64,000 nt of DNA from Anaerolineales bacterium (GCA_015075725.1 JABTTV010000001.1:2728001-2792000); one strand, 5' to 3'. Numbered from the stretch's first letter, positions 1-8,718 are shown. A program made the numbers and translations. The notes: generated by a model from the letters alone, not told the origin.

Positions 1-149
1 TTCGGCTCGAACTCACGAACGAGGCGGATCCCCTCCTCTCCATTATTCGTGGTGAGCACATCGAAACCGAAGGTTTTCAGTAACATGCTCATGAGTTCTG
101 TGATGGCGAGATCGTCGTCGATCACGAGGATTTTGTGGCTGCTTGTCAT
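1..149 (-). CDS. Response regulator receiver protein, 5' part only
   Basis: Forty-nine codons run from ATG at 149 off the left edge. The translation begins MTSSHKILVIDDDLAITELM, the beta1/acidic-pocket/alpha1 start of a CheY-like receiver domain. The Asp triplet at residues 11-13 holds the metal-binding acids. The phospho-acceptor Asp, expected near residue 53-57, lies outside the window, as does any output domain. The family receives phosphate from a histidine kinase. The partner and output cannot be told from here. No strong ribosome site precedes the ATG. It is transcribed away from ppdK. Confidence 0.88.
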   Translation of the reverse strand, partial: MTSSHKILVIDDDLAITELMSMLLKTFGFDVLTTNNGEEGIRLVREFEP

Positions 150-386
150 AATCTTTAGTGTTCCCTGCGTGGTTTATCTTGATGCGCAGTGTTCTCATTA
201 TCATCCAATAGTTTATCTTTTCACTTTGCAGTATATTTACAGGTATTCGGGGGCGATAAATCCGATTCATGGACTGAAATCCTTCCCTGATGTGATTTTC
301 GTCAGATACAATCCCCCCTCTTTTTGGTACAATATTTCACAATTACATAAAAGAAAGGAAATGCTTTACTGCATCAGGAGGCCGTC

Positions 387-3179
387 ATGACGAAATGGGT
401 TTATCTCTACAATGAGGTGAAACAGGTCGAAAAATTAGCCGGAGGATCATGGGACAGCGTGAAAGCCATCGTGGGCGGGAAGGGTGCCGGCCTGCTCGAT
501 ATGGCCCGCGCCAACGTGCCTGTGCCCCCGTTTTTTACTGTCACGACAGAAGCGTGTATTGCCTATCAAAAAACCGGGAAATTTCCGAAAGGAATGTGGG
601 AGCAGGAAATAAGAGCGCTGAAAGTGATCGAAAGGAAGACAGGCAGGAAGTTTGGCGATCCGAAGAAACCCTTGCTTGTTTCATCCCGTTCCGGTGCAAA
701 ATTCTCGATGCCGGGGATGATGAACACCATCCTCAACATTGGTTTGACAGACCAGGTTGCGGAGGGGATGATTAAAGCGACGAAAAATGAGCGTTTTGTC
801 TGGGACTCCTACCGCCGGGTGGTCGAAATGTTTGGGACGGTGGTCATGGATATACCGGATGAGGCATTCGAACATCCCCTGGCTCAATACAAGAAGAAAA
901 AAGGCTATAAGCTCGATATCGAAATGAGGGCGGAGGACTGGAAGGAAATTGTCGGCATCTATAAGCAGGCTTATAAAAAAGCCTGCGGCAAGGACTTCCC
1001 CCAGGATCCATACAAACAGTTATCGATGGCGACCGAGGCGGTCTTCAAGTCATGGAACGGAAAACGGGCTGTTGCATATCGCCGCAAGGAAGGCATTCCC
1101 GATACGCTGGGGACGGCCGTCAATATTTGCACGATGGTCTTCGGCAATATGGGCGACGACTCGGCGACCGGTGTGGCATTCACCCGGAATCCATCCACCG
1201 GCGAAAAGAAAATGATGGGCGAATACCTGCTCAACGCGCAGGGAGAAGATGTGGTGGCGGGAATCCGTAATGCGGACGCGGTGGAAAATCTCAAAAAGCA
1301 CATGCCCGATGCGTACAAGAAATTCATGGACATCACCAACCGTCTCGAAAAACATTACACCGATATGCAGGATGTCGAATTCACCATCGAGCGCGGAAAA
1401 CTATGGATGCTGCAAACCCGCGTCGGCAAACGCACCGCCAAAGCCGCCGTGAAGATCGCAGTGGATATGGCAAACGAAGGCTTGATCACGCGCGACAAGG
1501 CTGTCTTGCGCGTTACCCCTGAACAGGTGGACGCTTTGCTCCATCCCCAATTTGACGATGCGGCGATGAACGCCGCCGAGAAGGAGGGTAAATTCCTTGC
1601 CAAAGGCGTGAACGCTTCTCCCGGTGCGGCGGTCGGTCAGATCTACTTCGACGCCGATACAGCCGAATCCATTGCAAAAGAAAAGGGACAGGACACCATT
1701 ATGGTTCGTCCCTTCACCAAGCCGGACGACGTCCATGGCATGATCGCAGCCAAGGGCGTGTTGACCAGTGAAGGCGGCGCAACTTCTCATGCGGCGGTGG
1801 TGGCGCGACAATTCGGCATTCCCTGTGTGGTGGGAGCTTCGACGATCAAGATCGATCTCGAAAAACGCACAATGACCGCGGGTGGAATAACCCTTAAAGA
1901 AGGCGATTGGATCTCAGTGGACGGGACGACCGGGAAGGTCTTCTCGGGAAAGATCCCGACTTCCGAACCTTCTCTCGAAGAACAAAAGGAATTGATGACC
2001 CTGCTCAAATGGGCGGATGAAGTTTGCGCCCGCAAAAATGTCCGTGAGGCAGCTGCCGCAGGTTACCCGACCCGCGGTTTGCAGGTTTGGGCGAATGCCG
2101 ATTATCCAAAGGATGCGCATCGCGCCCGTTCGTATGGGGCGGTGGGTATCGGTCTTTGCCGCACAGAGCATATGTTCTTCGAACCCGAGCGCCTGCCCAT
2201 TGTCCAGCGGATGATCCTCGCCGGGACGAGCGAAGCCCGCACGGAAGCGTTGAACCTGCTCCTGCCATATCAACGAAAGGATTTCGACGGACTCTTCGAG
2301 GCGATGGATGGCTATCCGGTCATCATTCGTTTGATCGATCCGCCTTTGCATGAGTTCATGCCTGACGAAGAGAAACTATTGGAAGAAGTCATCACCATGC
2401 GGGTTAAGGGCGAGACGGCTGGGTTGGCAGACAAGGAGAAACTGCTTGCTGCGATAAAGAATATGCACGAATCCAATCCGATGATGGGTTTGCGCGGTGT
2501 GCGTTTGAGCATCTCCATGCCGGAGATCGTCGAGATGCAGGTGCGCGCGATCTTCGAAGCCGCTGCTGATTGTACGTTGCGCGGTATCAAGGTAAAACCG
2601 GAGATCATGATCCCGCTCACGGGAACGGTCAAGGAGCTCGAGTGGATCCAGCCGCGCCTCGAACGCATCGGCAGGGAAGTGATGAAGGAAAAGAGTGTCA
2701 AGTTCGCCTACAAGTTCGGAACGATGATCGAGATCCCGCGCGCGGCGGTCACGGCGGCAGACGTCGCTTCGCAGGCGCAGTTCTTTTCCTTCGGCACCAA
2801 CGACCTGACACAAATGACCTTCGGGTATTCGCGCGACGATGCTGAACGCAATTTCCTCATTACATACCAGGAACAAAAAATCCTCGAAACGAATCCCTTC
2901 CAAACCCTCGACCGCGACGGTGTGGGTAAATTGATGCAGAGCGCCATCCGCGAAGGGCGCATGACCCGCCCCGAACTTGAAGTGGGCATCTGCGGCGAAC
3001 ACGGGGGCGACCCTGAATCGATCGAGTGGTGTCATCTGATCGGTAATAACTACGTCTCGTGTTCCCCATTCCGCGTGCCGATCGCTCGTCTCGCTGCGGC
3101 ACATGCCGCGTTGAAGCACCTGCCCAAAAAGGCAGCAAAGAAAGTTGTGAAAAAAGCGTCAAGAAAAACGAAGAAGTAA
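387..3179 (+). CDS. ppdK: Pyruvate, phosphate dikinase
   Basis: Cytosolic enzyme interconverting pyruvate + ATP + Pi and PEP + AMP + PPi, placed between glycolysis and gluconeogenesis. The 930-residue product has the three expected parts. An N-terminal ATP-grasp region begins with GGKGAGLLDM. A swivelling phosphohistidine domain carries GGATSHAAVVARQ, with catalytic His at about residue 468. The C-terminal PEP/pyruvate TIM barrel contains FGTNDLTQM and the late Cys motif EVGICGEHGG. A good Shine-Dalgarno (aggagg) lies 7 nt before the ATG. The family is usually about 875-900 residues; the extra length is a C-terminal Lys/Ala tail (last ~20 residues) with no catalytic counterpart. It is a single gene, convergent with hemW with 2 bp between them. 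Upstream, tacaat at 328-333 is only a weak -10 candidate. Confidence 0.97.
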   Translation: MTKWVYLYNEVKQVEKLAGGSWDSVKAIVGGKGAGLLDMARANVPVPPFFTVTTEACIAYQKTGKFPKGMWEQEIRALKVIERKTGRKFGDPKKPLLVSSRSGAKFSMPGMMNTILNIGLTDQVAEGMIKATKNERFVWDSYRRVVEMFGTVVMDIPDEAFEHPLAQYKKKKGYKLDIEMRAEDWKEIVGIYKQAYKKACGKDFPQDPYKQLSMATEAVFKSWNGKRAVAYRRKEGIPDTLGTAVNICTMVFGNMGDDSATGVAFTRNPSTGEKKMMGEYLLNAQGEDVVAGIRNADAVENLKKHMPDAYKKFMDITNRLEKHYTDMQDVEFTIERGKLWMLQTRVGKRTAKAAVKIAVDMANEGLITRDKAVLRVTPEQVDALLHPQFDDAAMNAAEKEGKFLAKGVNASPGAAVGQIYFDADTAESIAKEKGQDTIMVRPFTKPDDVHGMIAAKGVLTSEGGATSHAAVVARQFGIPCVVGASTIKIDLEKRTMTAGGITLKEGDWISVDGTTGKVFSGKIPTSEPSLEEQKELMTLLKWADEVCARKNVREAAAAGYPTRGLQVWANADYPKDAHRARSYGAVGIGLCRTEHMFFEPERLPIVQRMILAGTSEARTEALNLLLPYQRKDFDGLFEAMDGYPVIIRLIDPPLHEFMPDEEKLLEEVITMRVKGETAGLADKEKLLAAIKNMHESNPMMGLRGVRLSISMPEIVEMQVRAIFEAAADCTLRGIKVKPEIMIPLTGTVKELEWIQPRLERIGREVMKEKSVKFAYKFGTMIEIPRAAVTAADVASQAQFFSFGTNDLTQMTFGYSRDDAERNFLITYQEQKILETNPFQTLDRDGVGKLMQSAIREGRMTRPELEVGICGEHGGDPESIEWCHLIGNNYVSCSPFRVPIARLAAAHAALKHLPKKAAKKVVKKASRKTKK

Positions 3180-3181
3180 AG

Positions 3182-4393
3182 CTATTCGACGAACCGCAGG
3201 AAGACTTGATTTCCCAATAATCTTCCGCGGCGTGTAAGTCTGTAAATCTCCGAGGTCTCGAAGACCTCGGAGGTTTTGACTCTTTCAAGCAGACCTGCGC
3301 TGGTGAGTTCTTCGATCTCCCTGGGATAAACATCCAATAGCCCGGCTCCAAAACGGGACCGAAAGTCTGAGTCAGCGACACCGGCTTTTACCAGCCGCAG
3401 GTTGTTGATCATGTACTCGGAAATATCGTCTTCGCGAGTCTGTTTATGGTGATTGACGGTGGCGGGGGAAAGTGGAAATTCGTAATCCGTAAGTCGCGAG
3501 TCGTATTTGGCGAGGCGGTCAATATAAGTCTTGATACGCAACACATTCGAATATCGATAGCCCCCCGCGTATCCGTGTGCGCCTGCGCCGAGACCGAGAT
3601 ACGGGAGCGAACGCCAATATTGGAGATTGTGTTTGCACATCAATCCTGAATCGGATCTTGCCCAATTTGATATTTCATATTGTTCATACCCATTTTCCTC
3701 GAGGTAATCCATTGTCCATTCGTACATATCGGCGGCGAGGTCGGGATCAGGAAGTTGGAGAAGTCCGCGGTCTGCCCATTTTCCGAAAGGAGTGCCGTGT
3801 TCGAAGGTGAGCGCATAAGCGGAAATATGCTCGGGCTGCAGATCCAAAACGCGTTTTACTGTGGTCTGCCAGGATTGTAGCGTTTGTCCGGGGAGGGCGT
3901 AGATCAGATCAAGGTTGAGGTTATTAAATCCGGCTTTTCTTGCTGATGAGACGGCATCGATTACGGTGAAGAAATCGTGCGAACGTTCGAGCATGCGCAG
4001 TTCTTCGGTGATCGATGATTGCACTCCAAAACTGATTCGGTTGATACCTGCATTGCGGATTGCTTCGAGTTTGTCGGGCGAGATCGTGCCGGGGTTGGCT
4101 TCGATGGTCACTTCCGCGTTGGGAGATAAACCAAAGGCAGAGGATAAGGCGGACATAATGGATTCAATTTGAGGTCCCGAAAGAAGCGAGGGTGTTCCTC
4201 CGCCGAAGAAAATGGTGTTGGTCTCGATACGCGGCTCAGCCGCTACTCGACCAACGTAATCTATTTCTTTGATAAGGGCTTCAACGTAGGCCGGAATCAC
4301 CGCCTCCTGCCCGGCGTAGGTGTTGAAGTCGCAATAGGCGCAGCGATGGGTGCAAAAGGGGATGTGGAGGTAAATGGAGGTATCAGGCGTCAA
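3182..4393 (-). CDS. hemW: HemW-type radical SAM protein (heme chaperone / CPO-III-like)
   Basis: 403 residues with the radical SAM cluster motif near the N-terminus: IPFCTHRCAYC places Cys14, Cys18 and Cys21 around the 4Fe-4S site. GGGTPSLL and the later ANPGT block are typical of the HemN/HemW family. Placement in HemW rather than true oxygen-independent coproporphyrinogen oxidase rests on the start of the protein at the cluster motif, without the long N-terminal arm of HemN, and is family knowledge. HemW proteins bind and hand over heme. The start codon appears to be TTG, 3 bp after the MFS stop. It is the last gene of a four-gene minus-strand operon. A 25-nt palindrome at 3248-3272 lies inside the reading frame and encodes residues about 374-382. 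Confidence 0.9.
   Translation of the reverse strand: MTPDTSIYLHIPFCTHRCAYCDFNTYAGQEAVIPAYVEALIKEIDYVGRVAAEPRIETNTIFFGGGTPSLLSGPQIESIMSALSSAFGLSPNAEVTIEANPGTISPDKLEAIRNAGINRISFGVQSSITEELRMLERSHDFFTVIDAVSSARKAGFNNLNLDLIYALPGQTLQSWQTTVKRVLDLQPEHISAYALTFEHGTPFGKWADRGLLQLPDPDLAADMYEWTMDYLEENGYEQYEISNWARSDSGLMCKHNLQYWRSLPYLGLGAGAHGYAGGYRYSNVLRIKTYIDRLAKYDSRLTDYEFPLSPATVNHHKQTREDDISEYMINNLRLVKAGVADSDFRSRFGAGLLDVYPREIEELTSAGLLERVKTSEVFETSEIYRLTRRGRLLGNQVFLRFVE
3244..3277. repeat. Palindromic element inside hemW coding sequence
   Basis: Arms ctccgaggtct (3248-3258) and agacctcggag (3262-3272) are perfect complements around a 3-nt loop, with A/T-rich flanks. The element is read in frame as part of the HemW C-terminus. 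The related hairpin at 20170-20203 shares the gacctccga core, so it looks like a dispersed family rather than a chance coding pattern. Confidence 0.75.
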
Positions 4394-4396
4394 GTG

Positions 4397-5551
4397 TCAT
4401 GTTCCAGAGGTTGAGGTGTTTCTTGGTAATCCGATGAGAAGGGCGGCGGGTCCTAGAATGAGAAGCCACATGGCGATGTGAAGACCGAACTGGTCGGCGA
4501 GGATGCCGATGAGGATGGGGAACATTTTTGCAAGCGGTGAGGTGACGGCGCCGATTGCCATGACGCTCGCGCTCTGCCCGGGCAGGCTGGAGTATAACCT
4601 TCCCTGCAGGATGGGATACCAACCCGTATTGAACAGGTTGACGAATATAACAAGGATGAGTTTGGGGATGAATCCGGGAGCAAGCAAAAATGCGGCGAAT
4701 GCAAGGAATTCAATGATTGCGGTCCGGCGCAGGTATTTGAGCGTGTCTTGCTGGCGGTCAACATAAGGGATGAATAAAAAATCTGTGATCAATCCCATCG
4801 CCAGCCAGGCTGTGACGGCGATGCCTGCGCCGGCTTCACTTACGCGGACAACATCCACAAAATAAAGCGCAAGGAAACTAAACAACACGTCGAGCATCAG
4901 GTCGGCGAATTCGAGCAGGAGCAGCCAGCGCCAGACTTCCTTGCGTTTGAGCGCGTAAAATGCGGCTTTGAATCCGTCGAAGACCTCGCGAAGGGAGGGA
5001 AAGGGAGCGGACTTTTTGTCGGGAGGTAAATGACGGATGGCGATGACCAGGCCCAAGGTCGAGATCGATGCGAGAAAGGCGTATGTCCCGCGCCAGCCCA
5101 AACCGAGATAGACGAAAAGTCCGAGCAGCATGGGTCCCATCAGGACTCCAAGCGAACCGGCGAAAGTCCAGCGTGCCATGTTCTGTTCGTGGCGGGTCTG
5201 GTCCGAGTCCATGAGATTGGCTTGGGAGAGGTTAACGTACGCACCCGATGATGGATTGAAAAGAGAGAACGAGAATAGAAGCAAAAGGAAAGAATAACTG
5301 ATACTCGTTATGAATAGCGATGCGGTGAAGAGAAGCCCCCCGATGATAATGAGAAGCCGCCTGCGCCAGACATCGCCGAGGATGCCGATGAACGGTTCGA
5401 TGAAAGCCGCAAATATCCCCGGCAGGCTGAGAAGCAAACCTATTTCGGTGTAAGTTAAATTGAGGTCATCCCGGATGAGGGGCCAGGCGGTTTCGCCGAC
5501 ACCGAAGACAAGTTCATCGATGAATTCGATCAGAAGATAGACATAGCTCAT
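4397..5551 (-). CDS. MFS transporter
   Basis: 384 residues, almost wholly hydrophobic, with about 11-12 membrane segments. The basic cytoplasmic loop GDVWRRRLLI follows the second or third helix, at the usual place of the MFS loop 2-3 motif. The substrate is unknown. The start ATG overlaps the stop of the upstream methyltransferase (ATGA, 5548-5551), implying translational coupling. hemW follows 3 bp downstream. The N-terminal sequence has no cleavable signal. Context with a hydrolase, a methyltransferase and HemW does not identify a substrate. Confidence 0.85.
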   Translation of the reverse strand: MSYVYLLIEFIDELVFGVGETAWPLIRDDLNLTYTEIGLLLSLPGIFAAFIEPFIGILGDVWRRRLLIIIGGLLFTASLFITSISYSFLLLLFSFSLFNPSSGAYVNLSQANLMDSDQTRHEQNMARWTFAGSLGVLMGPMLLGLFVYLGLGWRGTYAFLASISTLGLVIAIRHLPPDKKSAPFPSLREVFDGFKAAFYALKRKEVWRWLLLLEFADLMLDVLFSFLALYFVDVVRVSEAGAGIAVTAWLAMGLITDFLFIPYVDRQQDTLKYLRRTAIIEFLAFAAFLLAPGFIPKLILVIFVNLFNTGWYPILQGRLYSSLPGQSASVMAIGAVTSPLAKMFPILIGILADQFGLHIAMWLLILGPAALLIGLPRNTSTSGT

Positions 5552-6354
5552 GAACGCAGTCTCAGCCTTGCTGCGATGACGGCAGGTATCTCACTTAATT
5601 TTCCTCCCCAGCCGAGGGGGGTGGCTTGGGGGGTCTCGGGCGGAAAGGCACGCTCCTCAAAGCCGTCGAGGACAAATCCATTTTCAAAACCGAGGTTGAG
5701 GTAATACTGAAGCGGGCGTTCAAAATAGATCTGCGGCTTGGGCTGGTTTCGGAGACCGAGTCCGCGCATGGAGTAAGGAGTCATATAGCGGGAGATTTTG
5801 ACCGAATAGACTGTCTTAATCTCGCCGTCATCCATTTCTTCGACGACGTGCATGGAGGAGGCATTGTTGAAACATGGATGTGTGATGGAGAAGACGAAAC
5901 AGCCGCCGGGTTTGAGCAATTTCGGCAGGGCGCGGAAGAGCGGCTCGATGTCGGCCATGTCGAAAAGAGCCATATTGGAAAGAGCGGAATCGTATTTGCC
6001 TTTGCCGAGGGAGAGGAGTTGTTCTTCATTCGTCGCGTCGATGACCTGCAGGGATATTTTCGATTTGTATTTGTCGAGCCGTCTGCGGGCATATTCAATG
6101 AGATTGGCGGAGAAGTCGAAGGCGGTAACCTGAGCCCCCAATTCCGCGAGGCGGCGCGTGGTGAGTCCGTTCCCGCAGGCGATGTCCAGGATTTTGTCGC
6201 CCGGTTTCGGGTCGAGAAATGAAAGGAGGGGAGACCAGCAGAGGAGGTTGAAGAAATCGTTGCCTTCATCGCCCATGCGTTGATCCCAAATTTCGGCGTT
6301 TGCGTTCCATGCCTCGAGAGTTTCCATGTTCAATGGGTTATTGCTTTTGCTCAT
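5548..6354 (-). CDS. Class I SAM-dependent methyltransferase
   Basis: 268 residues. Motif I is GDKILDIACGNG (SAM-binding glycine loop), followed by the acidic beta2 end VTAFDFS and the later DSALSNMALFDM, the methyltransf_11/25 pattern of small-molecule methyltransferases. The start at 6354 is chosen because its ATG overlaps the stop of the MBL gene (ATGA, 6351-6354); the open frame extends 45 codons further upstream but that part lies over the MBL gene. It also overlaps the MFS start by 4 nt. The acceptor substrate is unknown. The C-terminal third is family-variable and probably forms the acceptor pocket. Confidence 0.88.
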   Translation of the reverse strand: MSKSNNPLNMETLEAWNANAEIWDQRMGDEGNDFFNLLCWSPLLSFLDPKPGDKILDIACGNGLTTRRLAELGAQVTAFDFSANLIEYARRRLDKYKSKISLQVIDATNEEQLLSLGKGKYDSALSNMALFDMADIEPLFRALPKLLKPGGCFVFSITHPCFNNASSMHVVEEMDDGEIKTVYSVKISRYMTPYSMRGLGLRNQPKPQIYFERPLQYYLNLGFENGFVLDGFEERAFPPETPQATPLGWGGKLSEIPAVIAARLRLRS

Positions 6355-7106
6355 TTCATCTCCCAAATATCGTGATCTTCGAAAAATTTTCGGTACATAT
6401 GACTTGCCGTCAGCGTTACTTCGGGGTGAGACTTGGCAAAGGTTCGCAGGCGGGACCAGTGCGGTCCAAGAAAGAGGCGGATCACCCAATCGGGAGCGAT
6501 GTTATTTTCGATATCCACACCTGCATCCGCAACGTGAAAGTGCCAGCCTATTTCTGTCTCGATCGCCAGTCCGCAATGACCGTAGGAATGACCATAAAGC
6601 GGGATCAAGTACATCTCCGGCGTGAACGGCAGGCGAATGGAGTCGAAGTCATACCATTTCGAGTTGACTTCGTGGAGTAAGATTTCGGGTTTGTGGGCGA
6701 GGTTGCGCGAGATGTAGGCGGCCTTGCTCCAGTGACGGATCTGTTTGTTCGTAAAAGCGTCATACTCGCGTTTGTGAATGTGAACCCTGGCATGAGGGAA
6801 GTCGGGCAGTCCGCCACAGTGGTCGAAATGCATGTGGGTCAGGACGATGTCGCGAATATCTTCAGGTTTGCAGCCAAGTCGTTGTATTTGATGAAATGCC
6901 GCCTCGCGATTGACGAAGGGCATCATGGTGATGACGCGGAAGAAATTTGTGAACCAGGTTGGATTCGAGTAATCCTGCAATCCCGGTCCAGTATCGGTAA
7001 GCACGAGACCTTGATCCGATTCGATGAGCAGGCAGAGGGTGCCGGTTTCCATTTTGGGTGGAAAGCGCGAGTTGCAGGTGAAGCAGTTGAGGAGGTGGAT
7101 GGTCAT
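6351..7106 (-). CDS. Metallo-beta-lactamase-fold hydrolase
   Basis: 251 residues from the proposed start MTIHLLNC at 7106. The metal motif HMHFDHCGG (HxHxDH) follows the usual LVLTDTGPG strand, and later His/Asp ligands appear as LYGHSYGHCG and FHVADAG. The spacing resembles lactonase/glyoxalase-II-like members of the superfamily; the exact substrate is not readable. It heads the four-gene minus operon. The open frame continues 57 codons upstream to 7277, but that stretch is not conserved-looking and runs through the promoter at 7206-7234. No clear Shine-Dalgarno precedes 7106, so the start is moderately certain. Confidence 0.85.
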   Translation of the reverse strand: MTIHLLNCFTCNSRFPPKMETGTLCLLIESDQGLVLTDTGPGLQDYSNPTWFTNFFRVITMMPFVNREAAFHQIQRLGCKPEDIRDIVLTHMHFDHCGGLPDFPHARVHIHKREYDAFTNKQIRHWSKAAYISRNLAHKPEILLHEVNSKWYDFDSIRLPFTPEMYLIPLYGHSYGHCGLAIETEIGWHFHVADAGVDIENNIAPDWVIRLFLGPHWSRLRTFAKSHPEVTLTASHMYRKFFEDHDIWEMK

Positions 7107-7205
7107 GGGAAAACGCAAGGCTAAAGGTAATTGGTCATGCGTACGAAGCAGGCATGCAATACGCAAAACTGGGGACTCGAAGCGCAGAATCGTGACTTGA
7201 CGGCG

Positions 7206-7234
7206 ATTATCCATGATGATTTTGATTTGGACAA
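7206..7234 (-). promoter_or_regulatory. Promoter of the MBL-methyltransferase-MFS-hemW operon
   Basis: On the minus strand TTGTCC (7229-7234) and GATAAT (7206-7211) are separated by 17 bp. This predicts transcription from about 7199 with a leader of roughly 90 nt to the ATG at 7106. Confidence 0.5.
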
Positions 7235-7270
7235 GGGAGCGGAGTAAAAAATATTCATCGCCCCAAAAGA

Positions 7271-7298
7271 TTGACACACAGCGGGACCATAGTATAAA
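7271..7298 (+). promoter_or_regulatory. Promoter of speD-speE
   Basis: A perfect -35 TTGACA (7271-7276), a 16-bp spacer and TATAAA (7293-7298). Predicted start near 7305, giving a leader of about 110 nt before speD. Confidence 0.65.
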
Positions 7299-7375
7299 TG
7301 CAGGAACAGAGTCTGCTCGAAGACGGTTCCATTTGTTACTCAGGGATACATCCTGCGGATCAATGGGAAGGGTTT

Positions 7376-7408
7376 CCGGGCGGGTTCTTTACTTTTTAAC
7401 ACCCGGAG
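7376..7408 (+). promoter_or_regulatory. Possible hairpin masking the speD ribosome site
   Basis: The leader contains tccggg at about 7375-7380, which can pair with cccgga immediately before and into the speD Shine-Dalgarno (cggaggtg). Adjacent gggtt/aac(a)ccc can extend the stem. Pairing was done by eye; no folding energy was calculated. Confidence 0.3.
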
Positions 7409-7414
7409 GTGTGA

Positions 7415-7798
7415 ATGAACGCTAGTTTGAAATTGGGAGAGCATTACATTTTCGACCTCTCCGACTGCAACCGCGAAATCCTCATGGACGGCGAGCGCTC
7501 CTACGCGTTGTTTGCCCAGGCTGTTCGTGAAAGCGGATTGACAGTCGTGGATGAAGGATTTTATAAATTCAGCCCGCACGGATTTACCTGTTTCCTGCTC
7601 CTGGCGGAATCGCATGCGAGCCTGCACGCCTGGCCCGAACACAATTACTGCGCCATCGACCTGTTCACCTGCGCGCTCGGGCAGGACTTCATGCCCCTGC
7701 TCATGCGTCTAAAGCAAGCTTTCGGCGCGGATGATTTTTCCGTGCGAAAACTCGACCGCGAAGCGTCTGTAGAAACGAAAATGCCGGTTGCGGTATAA
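7415..7798 (+). CDS. speD: S-adenosylmethionine decarboxylase proenzyme
   Basis: 127 residues, the length of the short prokaryotic (class 1B) enzyme. It decarboxylates SAM to supply the aminopropyl group for spermidine. The self-cleavage motif LLLAESHASLHAWPEH gives Ser66, the residue converted to the pyruvoyl group. His71 and Cys86 stand at +5 and +20 from it, the same spacing as Ser63/His68/Cys83 in the Thermotoga enzyme (family knowledge). A strong Shine-Dalgarno ggaggtg precedes the ATG. speE follows 55 bp downstream across a palindromic element. A strong promoter lies at 7271-7298. Confidence 0.96.
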   Translation: MNASLKLGEHYIFDLSDCNREILMDGERSYALFAQAVRESGLTVVDEGFYKFSPHGFTCFLLLAESHASLHAWPEHNYCAIDLFTCALGQDFMPLLMRLKQAFGADDFSVRKLDREASVETKMPVAV

Positions 7799-7803
7799 AG
7801 GAT

Positions 7804-7839
7804 AAGACCTGACCGGTTTTCGAAAACCTGTCAGATCTT
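7804..7839. repeat. Dispersed palindrome, gacctgac family, copy 1
   Basis: Near-perfect inverted repeat: aagacctgaccggtttt, then cg, then aaaacctgtcagatctt. It lies between speD and speE. Copies with the same core occur at 26481-26515 and 44361-44395. No transposase is linked. Confidence 0.85.
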
Positions 7840-7853
7840 AAAATAAGGAGTAT

Positions 7854-8684
7854 ATGAGCATCTGGTTTACGGAAGAATTACATCCATATTACCGCAAGGG
7901 CATCCGGGTCAAACGGGTTCTTGCCGATGAGCAGACGAAATACCAACATTTGCAAATCGTGGAGACCGAGTTCTTCGGCAACGCCATGATCCTCGACGGA
8001 ATCATCCAACTCACCGAACGCGACAATATGGGTTATCACGAAATGATCGTCCATGTGCCGATGCTGGCTGTAGGGAAACCGAAACGAGTGCTCATCGTCG
8101 GCGGCGGAGATGGCGGCTCGTTGAAGCAAGTATTACGATACCCCTCGGTGGAGGAAGCCGTCGTCTGCGAATTGGATCAGCGTGTGGTGGACCTTTCCCG
8201 CGAATTTTTCTCCGCCTCGTTCGGGGACCCGTGGTCTGATTCCCGAGCCAGGCTGCTCGTCCGGGACGCTTTTGGCTACCTTGAGGAAAACCCCGGTCAA
8301 TTCGATGTCATCATCTCGGACACGACCGATCCCATCGGCATGGCGGAACGATTGTTTTCGGACGAATTCCAAAAATTAATGGTGCGGGCGTTGATTTCCG
8401 GCGGCGCGGCGGCGACCCAATGCGAACAGCCGTTTTTCGATACCGAACTGATAAAGACCATTTATCGATCCGCTAAAAATCTTGTCAAGAATCCCGCTTA
8501 TTTCTACGCCAATATTCCCACCTACCCCGGCGGCGGGATCGGCTTCATGTACGTCTCGGATACGCCCTGGGAGAACGGCTTGAAAACGTCGTATCCGCCT
8601 GGTGATAATCAATATCTCAACCCTGAAATCCACAAGGCGGCGTTCGCCCTGCCCGAATTTTTCAGGAAAGAACTGTATGGTTGA
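7854..8684 (+). CDS. speE: Spermidine synthase (polyamine aminopropyltransferase)
   Basis: 276 residues. It transfers the aminopropyl group from decarboxylated SAM to putrescine, releasing 5'-methylthioadenosine. Family marks visible: N-terminal beta-region with LHPYY and the gate-loop precursor FGNAMILDGIIQLTERDN, the nucleotide loop VLIVGGGDGGSLKQ, acidic ribose binder CELDQ, and the catalytic DTTDPIG (usually DSTDP). A good Shine-Dalgarno taaggag lies before the ATG. It is co-transcribed with speD and followed by a clear terminator at 8688-8718. Confidence 0.96.
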   Translation: MSIWFTEELHPYYRKGIRVKRVLADEQTKYQHLQIVETEFFGNAMILDGIIQLTERDNMGYHEMIVHVPMLAVGKPKRVLIVGGGDGGSLKQVLRYPSVEEAVVCELDQRVVDLSREFFSASFGDPWSDSRARLLVRDAFGYLEENPGQFDVIISDTTDPIGMAERLFSDEFQKLMVRALISGGAAATQCEQPFFDTELIKTIYRSAKNLVKNPAYFYANIPTYPGGGIGFMYVSDTPWENGLKTSYPPGDNQYLNPEIHKAAFALPEFFRKELYG

Positions 8685-8687
8685 TGA

Positions 8688-8718
8688 AAATCTCCGGAAA
8701 GCCGGAGATTTTTCTTTT
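8688..8718 (+). terminator. Rho-independent terminator after speE
   Basis: Stem aaatctccgg (8688-8697) pairs with ccggagattt (8702-8711) over a 4-nt loop and runs into a T-rich tail. Confidence 0.85.

Noticed and set aside
328..333. tacaat as ppdK -10
   Set aside because: No acceptable -35 at 16-18 bp, so not listed as a promoter.
2376..3119. Long open frame on the minus strand inside ppdK
   Set aside because: Its composition is that of an antisense shadow (His/Arg/Asp-rich), no family is visible, and ppdK is certain.
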